A stretch of 33,312 nt of DNA from Limnobacter sp. CACIAM 66H1 (GTDB lineage Bacteria; Pseudomonadota; Gammaproteobacteria; Burkholderiales; Burkholderiaceae_B): positions 1 through 33,312 of the forward strand of contig NZ_LUJK01000036.1 of assembly GCF_001601825.1 (NCBI RefSeq). Reading direction: 5' to 3'. The notes beneath the pieces are model-generated. The model worked only from the letters and a program-made list of their open reading frames with translations. It did not search any database and was not told the DNA's origin. Positions 1 to 9,723 of this stretch are shown piece by piece (the stretch's first letter is position 1; every line of letters starts with the position of its first letter). The translations under genes and the position numbers were made by a program.

Positions 1-149
1 GCAACAGCCTCGATTGCATCTGTGGGCAACCAGCCCAGTTCCACCTGTGCGATTCTCAAGCCAGCCATGACGGCAGAAATTTTCTGATCAGCTGGATACT
101 TGGTCAGTTCTTTGTCTATCAAACGATAGGCGTTTTCGCTCAACTTCAT
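1..149 (-). CDS. nuoE: NADH-quinone oxidoreductase subunit E, N-terminal part
   Basis: This is the first 49 codons of the 24-kDa complex I subunit; the rest lies beyond the window edge. The reading frame opens with MKLSENAYRLIDKEL and contains the stretch AQVELGWLP, typical of the helical N-terminus of NuoE. In the family, the thioredoxin-like part further on carries the N1a [2Fe-2S] cluster and forms the peripheral arm with NuoF and NuoG, but none of those cysteines is in view. The ATG lies 15 nt after the nuoD stop, in the same strand and in the canonical order A-B-C-D-E, so cotranscription is expected. The identification rests on both position and sequence. Confidence 0.9.
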   Translation of the reverse strand, partial: MKLSENAYRLIDKELTKYPADQKISAVMAGLRIAQVELGWLPTDAIEAV

Positions 150-164
150 GATTCAATTCAATCC

Positions 165-1418
165 TTAGCGATCAATTTCACCGAACACGATGTCCTGGGT
201 ACCGATGATGGTTACCACGTCGGCCAACATGTGACCACGAGACATTTCGTCCAATCCTTGCAAGTGTGCAAAACCGGGAGCGCGAATCTTCAAGCGGTAA
301 GGCTTGTTCGCACCGTCTGCAACCAGGTAAATACCAAACTCACCCTTGGGGTGCTCAACTGCCGCATAGGATTCACCTTCGGGTACATGCATACCTTCGG
401 TGAACAGCTTGAAGTGGTGGATCAACTCTTCCATATTGGATTTCATGTCCACGCGCTTGGGCGGCGTTACCTTGTGGTTGTCGCTCATGACCGGGCCTGG
501 ATTGGCTCGCAACCATTGCACACACTGCTGAATAATTTTGTTCGACTGGCGCATTTCTTCAACGCGCACCAAGTAGCGGTCGTAACAATCCCCGTTTTTA
601 CCGACGGGAATATCAAAATCCAGGCGGTCATACACTTCGTAAGGCTGCTTTTTGCGCAAATCCCAGGCAATGCCAGAGCCACGCAACATTGGACCAGTGA
701 ACCCCATGGACAATGCACGCTCGGGCGTCACCACCCCAACCCCAACCAGGCGCTGCTTCCAGATTCGGTTGTCAGTCAGCAGTGTTTCGTATTCGTCCAC
801 ATACTTGGGGAAGCGCTGTGTGAAGTCGTCGATGAAATCGAGCAATGAACCCTGACGATTCTTGTTCAACTCATCCACCTTCTTCGCAGAACGTACCTTG
901 GAAGGTTTGTACTGCGGCATACGATCCGGCAAATCCCGATACACGCCACCTGGACGGAAATATGCGGCGTGCAAACGTGCACCTGACACTGCCTCGTAGC
1001 AGTCCATCAAATCCTCACGTTCACGGAAGGCATACAAAAACACCGCCATGGCGCCAACGTCCAACCCGTGAGCACCCAGCCAAAGCAGGTGGTTAAGAAT
1101 GCGGGTGATTTCGTCGAACATCACGCGAATGTATTGCGCGCGAACCGGCACCTCAATGTTCAACAGCTTTTCGATCGCCATGCAGTAGGCATGTTCGTTG
1201 CACATCATGGACACGTAATCCAGCCGATCCATATATGGCAACGATTGAATAAATGTTTTGTGCTCAGCCAGCTTCTCAGTGCCACGGTGCAGCAAACCAA
1301 TGTGCGGGTCAGCGCGTTGCACAACCTCACCATCCAGTTCAAGAACCAGACGCAACACGCCGTGTGCGGCGGGGTGCTGGGGGCCAAAGTTCAGGGTGTA
1401 GTTTTTAATTTCAGCCAT
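165..1418 (-). CDS. nuoD: NADH-quinone oxidoreductase subunit D (49-kDa subunit)
   Basis: This is the complex I subunit that, together with NuoB, forms the quinone-binding chamber at the junction of the peripheral and membrane arms. The 417-residue length matches the stand-alone NuoD of proteobacteria, not the NuoCD fusion of enterobacteria. Diagnostic family stretches are visible: [20 protein letters not shown] near the N-terminus (the quinone-site loop), [15 protein letters not shown], and [11 protein letters not shown] in the middle. The protein ends in DIVFGEIDR, the usual C-terminus. It is separated from nuoC by only 2 nt, which implies coupled translation within the nuo operon. Nothing is truncated. 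Confidence 0.98.
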   Translation of the reverse strand: MAEIKNYTLNFGPQHPAAHGVLRLVLELDGEVVQRADPHIGLLHRGTEKLAEHKTFIQSLPYMDRLDYVSMMCNEHAYCMAIEKLLNIEVPVRAQYIRVMFDEITRILNHLLWLGAHGLDVGAMAVFLYAFREREDLMDCYEAVSGARLHAAYFRPGGVYRDLPDRMPQYKPSKVRSAKKVDELNKNRQGSLLDFIDDFTQRFPKYVDEYETLLTDNRIWKQRLVGVGVVTPERALSMGFTGPMLRGSGIAWDLRKKQPYEVYDRLDFDIPVGKNGDCYDRYLVRVEEMRQSNKIIQQCVQWLRANPGPVMSDNHKVTPPKRVDMKSNMEELIHHFKLFTEGMHVPEGESYAAVEHPKGEFGIYLVADGANKPYRLKIRAPGFAHLQGLDEMSRGHMLADVVTIIGTQDIVFGEIDR

Positions 1419-1420
1419 GA

Positions 1421-2032
1421 TTATTTCGCTCCACCGTATTGAGGTTCGCGAATGATGCGAGGTGTGATTTCACGTGGCTCAATGGTGACCGGCTGGTACA
1501 CCACACGGCCCAACTCCGGGTCGTAACGCATTTCCACATGTCCCGACAAGGGGAAATCCTTGCGGAACGGATGACCTACGAAGCCGTAATCCGTCAAAAT
1601 ACGGCGCAGGTCCGGATGCCCCTCGAAGACAATACCGTATAGATCAAATGCCTCACGTTCGTACCAGTTGGCTGAAGACCAAACGTCGATCACAGAGGCC
1701 ACTGTCGGCAGCTCGTCATCCGGGCAGCATACTTTCAGACGCACACGCATGTTTTTAGACACTGACAACAAATGACAAATCACCCAGAAACGCTGGGATT
1801 CGTTCAATTCGTTGCCGTACTCGCTGCGGTCAAGGCCACAAAGATCGATCAGCTGTTCAAACTTCAGGTTTTCATGGTCGCGAAGTATGGTGCACGATTC
1901 GAGGTAAGAACCTGCTTTCACTGTCAGGTTGACTTCACCAAAGGCCACTTTGCATTCGAGAACTCGATCGCCCAGTGCGGCGACCAGATCGGCACTTAAT
2001 TTTTCCAGGCTCAAGGTTTGGTTCTGTGTCAT
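1421..2032 (-). CDS. nuoC: NADH-quinone oxidoreductase subunit C (30-kDa subunit)
   Basis: This 203-residue peripheral-arm subunit of complex I scaffolds NuoD and NuoB and has no cofactor of its own. The family signature is clear in the C-terminal half: [20 protein letters not shown] followed by [20 protein letters not shown]. The final segment, with [16 protein letters not shown], is the usual betaproteobacterial tail. It lies between nuoB (12-nt gap) and nuoD (2-nt gap) on the same strand. Having C and D as separate genes is normal for Burkholderiales. Confidence 0.98.
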   Translation of the reverse strand: MTQNQTLSLEKLSADLVAALGDRVLECKVAFGEVNLTVKAGSYLESCTILRDHENLKFEQLIDLCGLDRSEYGNELNESQRFWVICHLLSVSKNMRVRLKVCCPDDELPTVASVIDVWSSANWYEREAFDLYGIVFEGHPDLRRILTDYGFVGHPFRKDFPLSGHVEMRYDPELGRVVYQPVTIEPREITPRIIREPQYGGAK

Positions 2033-2044
2033 GAATAGAACCCC

Positions 2045-2521
2045 TTATCGCGCAATGGTAGAAGTTGTTTTGATCTTGTTCTGCAGCTGGAGCAAACCGT
2101 ACATCAAAGCCTCCGCTGTGGGTGGACAGCCCGGAACATAGACATCCACCGGGACGATGCGATCACAACCACGAACCACCGAGTATGAATAGTGATAGTA
2201 ACCCCCACCATTGGCACAAGAACCCATGGACAATACCCAACGAGGCTCTGCCATTTGATCGTATACCTTGCGCAAGGCAGGTGCCATTTTGTTACACAGC
2301 GTACCTGCCACAATCATGAGGTCGGACTGGCGCGGACTGGGGCGGAAAATAATGCCGAAACGGTCCAAGTCGTAACGACTGGCACCCGCATGCATCATTT
2401 CGACAGCACAACACGCCAAACCAAAAGTCATCGGCCAAAGCGAACCTGTGCGACCCCAGTTGATCAACTTGTCAGCCGTGGTGGTGATAAAACCTTCGTT
2501 TAAAACGCCGTCAATACCCAT
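2045..2521 (-). CDS. nuoB: NADH-quinone oxidoreductase subunit B (PSST subunit)
   Basis: This 158-residue subunit holds the terminal iron-sulfur cluster N2, which passes electrons to ubiquinone. The four expected ligands are present: the adjacent pair Cys37-Cys38 in [10 protein letters not shown], Cys102 in [14 protein letters not shown], and Cys132 in [14 protein letters not shown]. The quinone-site segment [16 protein letters not shown] is also present. A 65-nt gap separates it from nuoA upstream, and 12 nt separate it from nuoC. The ATG follows a GTAGG-type ribosome site. It is complete and conventional. Confidence 0.98.
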   Translation of the reverse strand: MGIDGVLNEGFITTTADKLINWGRTGSLWPMTFGLACCAVEMMHAGASRYDLDRFGIIFRPSPRQSDLMIVAGTLCNKMAPALRKVYDQMAEPRWVLSMGSCANGGGYYHYSYSVVRGCDRIVPVDVYVPGCPPTAEALMYGLLQLQNKIKTTSTIAR

Positions 2522-2586
2522 TTGCCTACTACCTTCACGAAAGTGGGGCGATCAATTGCCCGTAAATAGCCCGCTTATTTGACAAC

Positions 2587-2946
2587 TTATTCCCAATCCA
2601 GTGCACCGCGGGTCCATTCGTAAATGAAGCCCACCACCAGGACGCCCAGGAAAATCATCATGGCCCAGAAACCAACCGGACCAATTTCCCGATAGGCAAC
2701 TGCCCAAGGAAAGAGGAAGGCGATTTCCAGATCGAACAGAATAAAAAGAATGGCAACGAGGTAGTAGCGCACATCGAATTGCATTCGTGCATCTTCGAAA
2801 GCTTCAAAACCACACTCGTATGGAGAAAGTTTTTGCCCGTCGGGGCGATGGGGGGCGAGAACTCGACCGACCAGCATGGCGCCACCGCCTACACCGATCC
2901 CCACGAGGATGAACAACAACACTGGAAAATAAGACTCTAAATTCAC
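2587..2946 (-). CDS. nuoA: NADH-quinone oxidoreductase subunit A (GTG start)
   Basis: This 119-residue membrane subunit of complex I has three transmembrane helices. The conserved loop between helices 1 and 2, [14 protein letters not shown], contains the cysteine that is exposed in the deactive state of some complexes. It is followed by [20 protein letters not shown], the signature of helix 2. The start codon is GTG (complement of 2944-2946), preceded by GGGAG at a 5-nt spacing. No upstream ATG is usable. It is the first gene of the nuo operon. A terminator-like hairpin ends only about 41 nt before this GTG, leaving little room for an independent promoter. Confidence 0.97.
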   Translation of the reverse strand: MNLESYFPVLLFILVGIGVGGGAMLVGRVLAPHRPDGQKLSPYECGFEAFEDARMQFDVRYYLVAILFILFDLEIAFLFPWAVAYREIGPVGFWAMMIFLGVLVVGFIYEWTRGALDWE

Positions 2947-2987
2947 TGTGACTCCCGTGTAAACCCTAATGGCCTTCGATTAGCCCG

Positions 2988-3022
2988 AAAAAAAGCCGGT
3001 CGTTAGATACAAGACCGGCTTT
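2988..3022 (-). terminator. Rho-independent terminator after tRNA-Leu
   Basis: AAAGCCGGTC (2992-3001) and GACCGGCTTT (3013-3022) form a perfect 10-bp stem with an 11-nt loop. On the minus strand the stem is followed by a run of T (complement of the A tract 2988-2994). It sits 11 nt after the CCA end of tRNA-Leu and before nuoA. It probably ends or weakens transcription from tpiA-secG-tRNA-Leu. Confidence 0.8.
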
Positions 3023-3033
3023 GATTTAAACCT

Positions 3034-3119
3034 TGGTGCCGACGACGAGACTCGAACTCGTACAGCCTGTGGCCACTACCCCCTCAAGATAGCGTGTCTA
3101 CCAATTCCACCACGTCGGC
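3034..3119 (-). tRNA. tRNA-Leu (anticodon GAG)
   Basis: This is a complete class II tRNA of 86 nt with an encoded CCA end. The acceptor strands GCCGACG and CGTCGGC pair perfectly. The D arm has GGTGGAATTGGTAGACACG, and the anticodon arm is CTATC-TTGAGGG-GGTAG, giving anticodon GAG, which reads CUC/CUU leucine codons. A variable arm (TGGCCACAGGCT region) and the T arm with GTTCGAGTC follow. The layout closely resembles E. coli tRNA-Leu(GAG) from memory. It lies 36 nt after secG, so it is probably processed from the tpiA-secG transcript, a placement seen in other Burkholderiales. Confidence 0.97.
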
Positions 3120-3155
3120 ATACTATTGCTATGCAATAAATTGCTGTGCAAAAAA

Positions 3156-3518
3156 TTACTTCGGAATATCCTGCACGGGCGTTTTTGGTTCAGCCGGCTT
3201 GGTCTCCGCAGGGGTTGCCGTTCCCTCCACTGGAGATGCCTGAATTGACTCCATCACACCACCGGATTCTGGCTCAACGCCGGCCCTTGAATAAAAGGCC
3301 AAACCCAGTGTGCAAAGCAGAAAGATTGTAGCACAAAAGCCGGTCGCCCGGCTCAAGAAATTAGCCGATCCTGTGGCACCAAACAGGCTGCCGGATGAGC
3401 CGCTACCGAAGGCTGCACCCATATCTGCGCCCTTGCCGTGCTGCAGCAAAACAAGGACGATAACGGCGATTGCAGAGATGATCTGCATGACCACCAAAAA
3501 TGTATTGAAAATGCTCAT
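3156..3518 (-). CDS. secG: Preprotein translocase subunit SecG
   Basis: This is the small SecYEG channel subunit that assists protein export at the inner membrane. It has 120 residues with two hydrophobic helices (about residues 5-25 and 57-77). They are separated by the glycine-rich loop LLQHGKGADMGAAFGSGSSG and FGATGSANFL, which is the SecG signature. The C-terminal tail is Pro/Ala/Glu-rich and variable, as usual in betaproteobacteria. It starts 7 nt after the tpiA stop and is followed by tRNA-Leu, so it is cotranscribed with tpiA. Confidence 0.95.
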   Translation of the reverse strand: MSIFNTFLVVMQIISAIAVIVLVLLQHGKGADMGAAFGSGSSGSLFGATGSANFLSRATGFCATIFLLCTLGLAFYSRAGVEPESGGVMESIQASPVEGTATPAETKPAEPKTPVQDIPK

Positions 3519-3525
3519 AAATTAT

Positions 3526-4311
3526 TTAACCTCTCGCGGCGCGTATTATTCCAGAGAAATCATCAGAAGACAAAGCAGCACCGCCAATTAGGCCACCATC
3601 AATGTCAACTTTTGCAAAAATCTCGCTTGCATTGCCCGGCTTTACACTTCCACCGTACAAAATCCGTGTGCTCTGAGCCAACTCTGGCCCCAACATCGCA
3701 TTCAATCGGGCACGAATCATGGCATGCACCTCTTGGGCCTGCTCAGGGCTGGCAGTGACGCCAGTGCCGATCGCCCAAACGGGTTCATAGGCGATCACGA
3801 GGTTCCAAGAGCCATTCTCGACAAACCTCGAGCAACGCTCAACAACCGGGTCCAACTGAGAGGCAATCACGGCTTCAACTTGCCCGGCTTCCCGCTCTGC
3901 CAGTGTTTCACCCACACACACAATGGGCGTAATACCACCCTGGATAGCCGCCACAGCCTTCTCAGCCACTGTCACACTGCTTTCAGCGTGATATTGGCGA
4001 CGCTCAGAGTGGCCGACGAGCACCTGCCTCACACCAAATTCTTTGAGCATGCCCACCGAAACTTCGCCCGTGTAGGCACCGCTGGACTTTGCGGATACAT
4101 CTTGAGCACCAAAAGCTACGCTTTGATCCTCAAGGAGTTTGCCCACCTGCGATAGGTAGGGGAACGGGCAAAACACGGATACATCAACCAGGTCATCAAC
4201 TTCGGGCAGAAAACCCAAGATGAGCGCTTCATTCGAATCGAAACTGCCGTTCATCTTCCAGTTGCCTGCCACCAGCTTTTTTCTCGGATTTTGTTTGTTC
4301 GTTTCGCTCAT
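3526..4311 (-). CDS. tpiA: Triose-phosphate isomerase
   Basis: This enzyme interconverts dihydroxyacetone phosphate and glyceraldehyde 3-phosphate in glycolysis and gluconeogenesis. The N-terminal AGNWKMNGS carries the catalytic Asn17 and Lys19. VGHSERRQYH holds the electrophilic histidine, and AYEPVWAIGTG holds the catalytic glutamate and flexible loop 6. YGGSVKPGNA and GGLIGGAAL bind phosphate. I chose the ATG at 4309-4311 (261 residues, MSETNKQNPRKK). An AGGAT ribosome site precedes it, it leaves a 17-nt gap after the upstream gene, and it fits the family length. A TTG further upstream would overlap the upstream gene without a ribosome site. Confidence 0.97.
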   Translation of the reverse strand: MSETNKQNPRKKLVAGNWKMNGSFDSNEALILGFLPEVDDLVDVSVFCPFPYLSQVGKLLEDQSVAFGAQDVSAKSSGAYTGEVSVGMLKEFGVRQVLVGHSERRQYHAESSVTVAEKAVAAIQGGITPIVCVGETLAEREAGQVEAVIASQLDPVVERCSRFVENGSWNLVIAYEPVWAIGTGVTASPEQAQEVHAMIRARLNAMLGPELAQSTRILYGGSVKPGNASEIFAKVDIDGGLIGGAALSSDDFSGIIRAARG

Positions 4312-4328
4312 GTTTATCCTGATTACAC

Positions 4329-5351
4329 TCAACAATTCTCAACACGGAGCACAATTTTTCCCAAAGAGTTACCCGACTCCATCAACAGGTGTGCCTGGGC
4401 AACATCACCAAGTGCAAAAGTGGCTTGAACCAACGATTTCAGCACTCCAGAGGAAAAACCTTCTCCAAGTTCACATTCAACCTGCCGGGCCAAAGTCGTC
4501 TTGAACTCCGCAGAACGCGGGCGCAATGTAGTCCCCGTCAAAACCACCTGCTTTGTCATTAACTTTGCGGCATCAATATTGGCAAACCGGCCGCCCAAAA
4601 GCGCGATGACGATCACCATGCCTTGCGGCTTCACACAGCTGATGTCTTTGTTCAGGTACTCACCCGCCACCATGTCGAGAACCAAATCGACACCCTGCTG
4701 CTGCGTGTCCTGCAATACCAATTGCTCCCAATCCTGAGTTTTGTACAGGTAAGCTTTTTCAGCCCCCAAACCCAGACAAAAGTCTGCCTTTTCCTGACTA
4801 CCCACAGTCACCAGGGTTCGCAATCCATGTTTTCTACACAACTGGATTGCAGCTGTGCCAATGCCACTGCTGCCGCCATGAACCAATACGGTTTGACCCG
4901 ATTTGGCACCACCTTTCATAAACAGATTTTGCCAAACGGTCATGTACACCTCAGGCAGGCTGGCAGCCTCGGTGAAACTTAAACCCTCTGGTATGCGCAT
5001 ACACTGCCCGGCAGGCACACAGACATATTCCGCGTAACCCCCGCCGTTGCACAAGGCCATGAAGGGCTTGCCCAGCATGCCATCAGCAACTCCCAACCCG
5101 ACGCCCACAACGACCCCCGACACCTCCAATCCGAGATTGGGATTGGCGTCTGGGGGCGGTGGGTACAAACCCAAGCGCTGAAGCACATCGGGGCGATTCA
5201 CCCCGGCGGCCTTAACCTGAATGAGAACCTCACCGGGCTGGGGTGATGGAACCGGCAGTTCGATCAACTCAAGCTGATCTACGCCACCGGGGGCTTTCAC
5301 ACCCACCGCCCTCATCTTGACGGGCAGTTGCTGTAAAAGCGCTTTACTCAT
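4329..5351 (-). CDS. NAD(P)H-quinone oxidoreductase, zinc-free MDR family
   Basis: This 340-residue medium-chain dehydrogenase/reductase resembles the PIG3/TP53I3-type quinone oxidoreductases. The N-terminal GroES-like domain contains VKAAGVNRPDVLQRLGLYPP, and the Rossmann domain starts at VLVHGGSSGIGTAAIQLC, the NADPH-binding glycine motif. The structural and catalytic zinc ligands of alcohol dehydrogenases are absent. Likely substrates are quinones or reactive carbonyls, but the sequence does not settle which. Its ATG overlaps the pnp stop by one base (TGATG), and the gene lies between pnp and tpiA as in many Burkholderiales. Translational coupling with pnp is therefore likely. Confidence 0.9.
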   Translation of the reverse strand: MSKALLQQLPVKMRAVGVKAPGGVDQLELIELPVPSPQPGEVLIQVKAAGVNRPDVLQRLGLYPPPPDANPNLGLEVSGVVVGVGLGVADGMLGKPFMALCNGGGYAEYVCVPAGQCMRIPEGLSFTEAASLPEVYMTVWQNLFMKGGAKSGQTVLVHGGSSGIGTAAIQLCRKHGLRTLVTVGSQEKADFCLGLGAEKAYLYKTQDWEQLVLQDTQQQGVDLVLDMVAGEYLNKDISCVKPQGMVIVIALLGGRFANIDAAKLMTKQVVLTGTTLRPRSAEFKTTLARQVECELGEGFSSGVLKSLVQATFALGDVAQAHLLMESGNSLGKIVLRVENC

Positions 5352-7495
5352 CAACCTTCGCTTGAACCTTCAGACGTCTGCTCAGCAGGCGTTTCTGGAG
5401 TCAGCAAGGCCTTCATGGACAAGCGCAGGCGACCCTTTTCATCGGCCTCCAGCACTTTAACCTTCACAACCTGGCCTTCTTTCAAGAAATCGCCAACAGT
5501 GTTGACCCGCTCGTTGGCAATTTGGGAGATGTGCAACAAACCATCTTTACCTGGCAATACGCTAACGATTGCGCCGAAATCGAGCAATTTCAACACAGTG
5601 CCTTCATAGACAGCACCCACTTCTACTTCGGCTGTGATGTCTTCGATCAGCTTCTTGGCACGTTCGCCAGCATCACCATCCACGGACGCAATCGTGATGG
5701 AACCATCTTCCTTGATGTCGATGCTTGCGCCGGTTTGCTCAGTGATGCCACGAATGGTCGCGCCACCCTTGCCAATAACGTCGCGAATCTTTTCAGGATT
5801 GATCTTCATGGTGATCATGCGCGGCGCGTAAGCAGACAATTCACCCACACTTCCACCGGTCGCTTCTTTCATGATGCCCAGAATGTGCATGCGTCCTTCA
5901 CGGGCCTGTGCCAGAGCAACCTGCATGATCTCTTTGGTGATGCCCTGAATTTTGATGTCCATTTGCAGAGCAGTAACACCATTTTCAGTACCAGCAACCT
6001 TGAAATCCATGTCGCCCAGGTGATCTTCATCACCCAGAATGTCTGTGAGTACCGCAAACTTGTTGTCTTCCTTGATCAGACCCATGGCAATACCTGCCAC
6101 CAACTGTTTCAAAGGAACGCCTGCATCCATCAGGGACAATGCGCCGCCGCAGACAGAAGCCATGGAGCTTGAGCCATTGGATTCAGTAATTTCAGACACT
6201 ACACGCATGGTGTACTGGAAATCTTCGGGTGCGGGCAGCATCATTTCAACCGCACGACGAGCCAAACGACCGTGACCGATTTCACGACGCTTTGGTGCAC
6301 CCATGCGACCACATTCGCCGGTAGCATACGGGGGCATGTTGTAATGGAACATGAAGCGGTCACGGTATTCACCGGCTACCGCATCAATCATTTGCTCATC
6401 ACGACCAGTGCCCAAGGTGGTTACCACCAAGGCCTGGGTTTCACCGCGTGTAAACAGCGCTGAACCGTGTGCGCGCGGCAATACGCCAGTGCGCACGGTG
6501 ATTGGACGCACTGTGCGCGTGTCACGGCCGTCAATTCGCGGTTCACCATTCAGGATTTGACCACGAACAATCTTGGATTCCAGGCTAAACAACACATCAC
6601 CCACGTCAGCAGGAGTAATTTCGGCATATTGCTCGGGTGTCAATTTGCTTGGCAACTCAGCAGCCACCTCAGCCGAAATTTCCTTCAGGCGAGTACTACG
6701 TGCCTGCTTTTGGGTCATTTTGTAGGCTGCGGCCAGCTTTTCAGCAGCAAGTTCAGTCACAGCGGCCACCAAGGGCTCATTGACCGGAGCAGCTTTCCAG
6801 TCCCACTCAGGCTTGCCCGCCTTGGCAGTCAATGCATGGATGGCATTAATTGCCGCCTGCATCTGCTCATGACCAAACACCACGCCACCCAGCATGATTT
6901 CTTCAGACAACTCATGTGCTTCGGATTCAACCATCAGCACCGCAGCTTCGGTACCCGCAACCACCAAATCCATCTTGCTGTCTTTCAACTGACTTACTGT
7001 GGGGTTCAGCACGTACTGGTCATTGATGTAACCCACGCGCGCACCACCAATCGGCCCGTTAAACGGGATACCAGCAATGGCCAGCGCTGCCGACGCACCA
7101 ATCATCGCTGGAATGTCAGGATTAACCTCAGGGTTAATTGACATGACGGTCAGGGTCACCTGAACTTCATTGAAGAAACCTTCGGGGAACAAGGGACGCA
7201 ATGGACGATCAATCAGGCGTGCGTTCAGGGTTTCCTGCTCCGTACCCTTGCCCTCACGTTTGAAGAAACCGCCGGGAATACGGCCGGCGGCATAGAATTT
7301 TTCAACGTAGTCTACTGTCAGCGGGAAGAAATCCTGACCTGGCTTGGCTGATTTGGCAGCCACGACGGTGGCCAACACCACGGTATCATCAACAGTCACG
7401 ATCACCGCGCCGTCTGCTTGACGGGCGATTTCACCGGTTTCCAGTGTCACTGTGTGTTGACCATACTGGAAGGTTTCTTTATGAATTTCAAACAC
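5351..7495 (-). CDS. pnp: Polyribonucleotide nucleotidyltransferase (PNPase), GTG start
   Basis: This phosphorolytic 3'-5' exoribonuclease is a trimer and a degradosome partner. It has two RNase PH domains: an N-terminal core with [15 protein letters not shown] and a second core around residues 310-540, with [10 protein letters not shown] and the [16 protein letters not shown] active-site segment. These are followed by a KH domain ([20 protein letters not shown]) and an S1 domain ([18 protein letters not shown]). I place the start at GTG (complement of 7493-7495), giving [16 protein letters not shown] and 714 residues. AAAAGGA precedes it by about 9 nt, and the length matches the family. A longer reading would add 24 residues with no family resemblance. 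It lies downstream of rpsO, as in E. coli. Confidence 0.96.
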   Translation of the reverse strand: MFEIHKETFQYGQHTVTLETGEIARQADGAVIVTVDDTVVLATVVAAKSAKPGQDFFPLTVDYVEKFYAAGRIPGGFFKREGKGTEQETLNARLIDRPLRPLFPEGFFNEVQVTLTVMSINPEVNPDIPAMIGASAALAIAGIPFNGPIGGARVGYINDQYVLNPTVSQLKDSKMDLVVAGTEAAVLMVESEAHELSEEIMLGGVVFGHEQMQAAINAIHALTAKAGKPEWDWKAAPVNEPLVAAVTELAAEKLAAAYKMTQKQARSTRLKEISAEVAAELPSKLTPEQYAEITPADVGDVLFSLESKIVRGQILNGEPRIDGRDTRTVRPITVRTGVLPRAHGSALFTRGETQALVVTTLGTGRDEQMIDAVAGEYRDRFMFHYNMPPYATGECGRMGAPKRREIGHGRLARRAVEMMLPAPEDFQYTMRVVSEITESNGSSSMASVCGGALSLMDAGVPLKQLVAGIAMGLIKEDNKFAVLTDILGDEDHLGDMDFKVAGTENGVTALQMDIKIQGITKEIMQVALAQAREGRMHILGIMKEATGGSVGELSAYAPRMITMKINPEKIRDVIGKGGATIRGITEQTGASIDIKEDGSITIASVDGDAGERAKKLIEDITAEVEVGAVYEGTVLKLLDFGAIVSVLPGKDGLLHISQIANERVNTVGDFLKEGQVVKVKVLEADEKGRLRLSMKALLTPETPAEQTSEGSSEG

Positions 7496-7565
7496 TTTGT
7501 CTTTTCCTTTTAGTAATCTCGCCAGGACAATACCCGGATGCGAGAGCCCGTCAGTTTTAAAACAC

Positions 7566-7595
7566 AAATGCCCACAACCAGGGTTGCAGGCATTT
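7566..7595 (-). terminator. rpsO-pnp intergenic stem-loop
   Basis: AAATGCC (7566-7572) pairs with GGCATTT (7589-7595), and an inner CAAC/GTTG stem extends the hairpin. On the minus strand it is followed by GTGTTTT, an imperfect U tract. It lies between rpsO and pnp. In E. coli the equivalent spacer carries the rpsO terminator and an RNase III hairpin through which PNPase autoregulates. Either role is possible here, and the weak U run favours partial readthrough. Confidence 0.55.
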
Positions 7596-7627
7596 GAGTC
7601 AAATCAACGGCTTGTGGCAGCGACCAA

Positions 7628-7891
7628 TTACTTGCGCAGACCCAAATTGCTGATCAGGTTGCGATAGGCATCTGCGTTTTTGCGCTTGAGGTAATCAAGC
7701 AGCTTACGACGACGGGACACCATGCGCAGCAAACCGCGACGTGAGTGATGGTCTTTGGCGTTGGCCTTGAAGTGATCGGTCAACGAGTTAATTCGGGCTG
7801 TCAACAATGCCACTTGAACCTCGGGAGAACCTGTGTCGCCCTTGGCGCGTTGATATTCGGCAAGAATTGCCGCTTTATTGATTTCTGACAT
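7628..7891 (-). CDS. rpsO: 30S ribosomal protein S15
   Basis: This 87-residue protein binds the central domain of 16S rRNA at the h20/h21/h22 junction and organises the platform of the 30S subunit. The family sequence is unmistakable: [20 protein letters not shown], then [20 protein letters not shown], then [23 protein letters not shown] ribosome site precedes the ATG. It heads the rpsO-pnp gene pair. A terminator for the preceding leuA transcript ends about 57 nt before it, so its promoter must lie in or near that short spacer. I could not identify convincing -35/-10 boxes there. Confidence 0.98.
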   Translation of the reverse strand: MSEINKAAILAEYQRAKGDTGSPEVQVALLTARINSLTDHFKANAKDHHSRRGLLRMVSRRRKLLDYLKRKNADAYRNLISNLGLRK

Positions 7892-7948
7892 CTTTATTAC
7901 TCCACTTGCGTGAACTTGCAGCCCAAATGGTTGACCGCAGTTCCGTGT

Positions 7949-7988
7949 AAAAAGACCACCGCCAATTGCAATTAATTAAAAGGTGGTC
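7949..7988 (-). terminator. Terminator after leuA
   Basis: GACCACC (7954-7960) and GGTGGTC (7982-7988) pair perfectly. On the minus strand the stem is followed by TTTTT (complement of 7949-7953). The loop is long (21 nt) and AT-rich, with its own AATTGCAATT palindrome. It starts 37 nt after the leuA stop and separates the leu/ilv block from rpsO. Confidence 0.75.
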
Positions 7989-8025
7989 ACCTGAACCCGC
8001 TATTGTATTGGAAATTGAACAAAAA

Positions 8026-9567
8026 TCAAACCTGGGGATTCAACTTTTCGTGCTTTGACTGCAATTTATTGAGAGCAGACAGATAAGCCTTGGCCGATGC
8101 AACCACAATATCGGGATCCGCACCCACGCCATTGACGATCCGCCCACCTTTCTGAAGTCGCATGGTGACCTCGCCCTGCGATTCAGTGGTGCCCGAGGTA
8201 ATTCCGTTGACCGAGAACAGCAACAACTCAGCCCCGCTTTGAACCTCCGCCTCAATGGCCTTCACTGTAGCGTCTACTGGACCATTACCCTGACTCTCGG
8301 AGATCACCTCACGCCCGTCGATAGAGAACACAACACGCGCCTTGGGTCGCTCGCCAGTCTCCGAATGCTGGACCAGCGATACGTAACGATAGTGTTCAGA
8401 CTCACCACCTACCCCGTCACCCGAAACAAGCGCATGAATGTCTTCATCAAAAATTTCAGCTTTGCGATCTGCCAGATCTTTGAAGCGCTGGAATACATCA
8501 TTGAGGGCCTGCTCGCTCTCCATTTCAATGCCGAGAGCCTCTAATCGTTGCTTGAAGGCGTTTCGACCCGATAGCTTGCCCAGCACAATTTTGTTTGCTG
8601 ACCAACCCACGTCTTCGGCAGTCATGATTTCGTAGGTCTGGCGAGCCTTGAGCACACCGTCCTGGTGAATACCAGACGCATGGGCAAAGGCATTGGCACC
8701 CACAATTGCTTTGTTGGGCTGCACCACGAAACCGGTAATATTGCTGACCAGGCGGCTGGCGGACACGATCTGGGTGGTGTCGATGCCCACATCCAGATCG
8801 AAGAAATCCCGACGGGTTTTGACGGCCATCACAATCTCTTCAAGCGAGCAGTTGCCAGCGCGTTCGCCCAATCCGTTGATTGTGCACTCGACCTGACGTG
8901 CTCCACCAATGGCAACACCTGCCAGTGAGTTGGCCACCGCCATGCCCAAGTCGTTGTGGCAGTGAACCGACCACACTGCCTTGTCGCTGTTGGGCGTCAA
9001 TGTGCGCAAATCACGCATGAATTCGCCGTACAGCGAGGGCACAGCATAGCCTACGGTGTCCGGAATGTTGATTGTTTTGGCACCTGCCTTGATGACCGCC
9101 TCACAAACCTTGGCAAGGAACGGCAATTCAGAGCGATAGCCGTCTTCAGCAGAAAACTCGACATCGTCAGTGTATTGCAACGCCAGTTTCACTGCTTTTA
9201 CCGCCTGCTCCAAAACCTGATCGGGCGTCATTCTCAGCTTCACCTCCATGTGCAAGGGCGACGTGGCAATGAAGGTGTGAATGCGGCGGCGCTCGGCAGG
9301 TGCCAGCGCATCTCCGGCTCTCGTAATGTCTTTTTCGTTTGCGCGGGCCAGAGAACACACAGTGGAGTCTTTGATGACCGAGGCAATTGATTTAATCGCC
9401 TCAAAATCGCCATTGCTCGAGGCAGCGAAACCGGCCTCAATCACATCCACTTTCAGCTTCTCCAACTGCTTGGCGATGCGGATTTTTTCCTCACGGGTCA
9501 TGGACGCGCCGGGGCTTTGCTCTCCGTCGCGCAAGGTGGTATCAAATATGATGAGGCGGTCTGACAT
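8026..9567 (-). CDS. leuA: 2-isopropylmalate synthase
   Basis: This is the first committed enzyme of leucine synthesis, condensing acetyl-CoA with 2-ketoisovalerate. The catalytic TIM barrel opens with [15 protein letters not shown] (residues 8-22), which carries the metal and substrate residues. His202 and His204 in [10 protein letters not shown] are the other metal ligands, and [13 protein letters not shown] follows. A C-terminal LeuA dimer domain (roughly residues 390-505) would confer leucine feedback inhibition. The 513 residues are normal for the long form. AGGAGA precedes the ATG. It lies downstream of pssA with a 156-nt gap. Whether that gap contains its own promoter is unclear, as I see no convincing one. 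Confidence 0.98.
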   Translation of the reverse strand: MSDRLIIFDTTLRDGEQSPGASMTREEKIRIAKQLEKLKVDVIEAGFAASSNGDFEAIKSIASVIKDSTVCSLARANEKDITRAGDALAPAERRRIHTFIATSPLHMEVKLRMTPDQVLEQAVKAVKLALQYTDDVEFSAEDGYRSELPFLAKVCEAVIKAGAKTINIPDTVGYAVPSLYGEFMRDLRTLTPNSDKAVWSVHCHNDLGMAVANSLAGVAIGGARQVECTINGLGERAGNCSLEEIVMAVKTRRDFFDLDVGIDTTQIVSASRLVSNITGFVVQPNKAIVGANAFAHASGIHQDGVLKARQTYEIMTAEDVGWSANKIVLGKLSGRNAFKQRLEALGIEMESEQALNDVFQRFKDLADRKAEIFDEDIHALVSGDGVGGESEHYRYVSLVQHSETGERPKARVVFSIDGREVISESQGNGPVDATVKAIEAEVQSGAELLLFSVNGITSGTTESQGEVTMRLQKGGRIVNGVGADPDIVVASAKAYLSALNKLQSKHEKLNPQV

Positions 9568-9723
9568 GCTGTTCTCCTGATTGTGCTCTAAGGATACAAC
9601 AATGCAGGCTGGAAGCGGTATTGCGGCGAACCCGAGCAGAGGGCAAGTGAGCGATTAACTCAGCGCTTTTCAAGCAGGGCCAAATTCATACTCAGCCACG
9701 CTCTAAAAAACAGAAACCACTCG

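Noticed and set aside
7496-7567. N-terminal extension of PNPase by 24 residues
   Set aside because: The added residues lack family resemblance, and the GTG at 7495 has a good ribosome site and gives the usual length.
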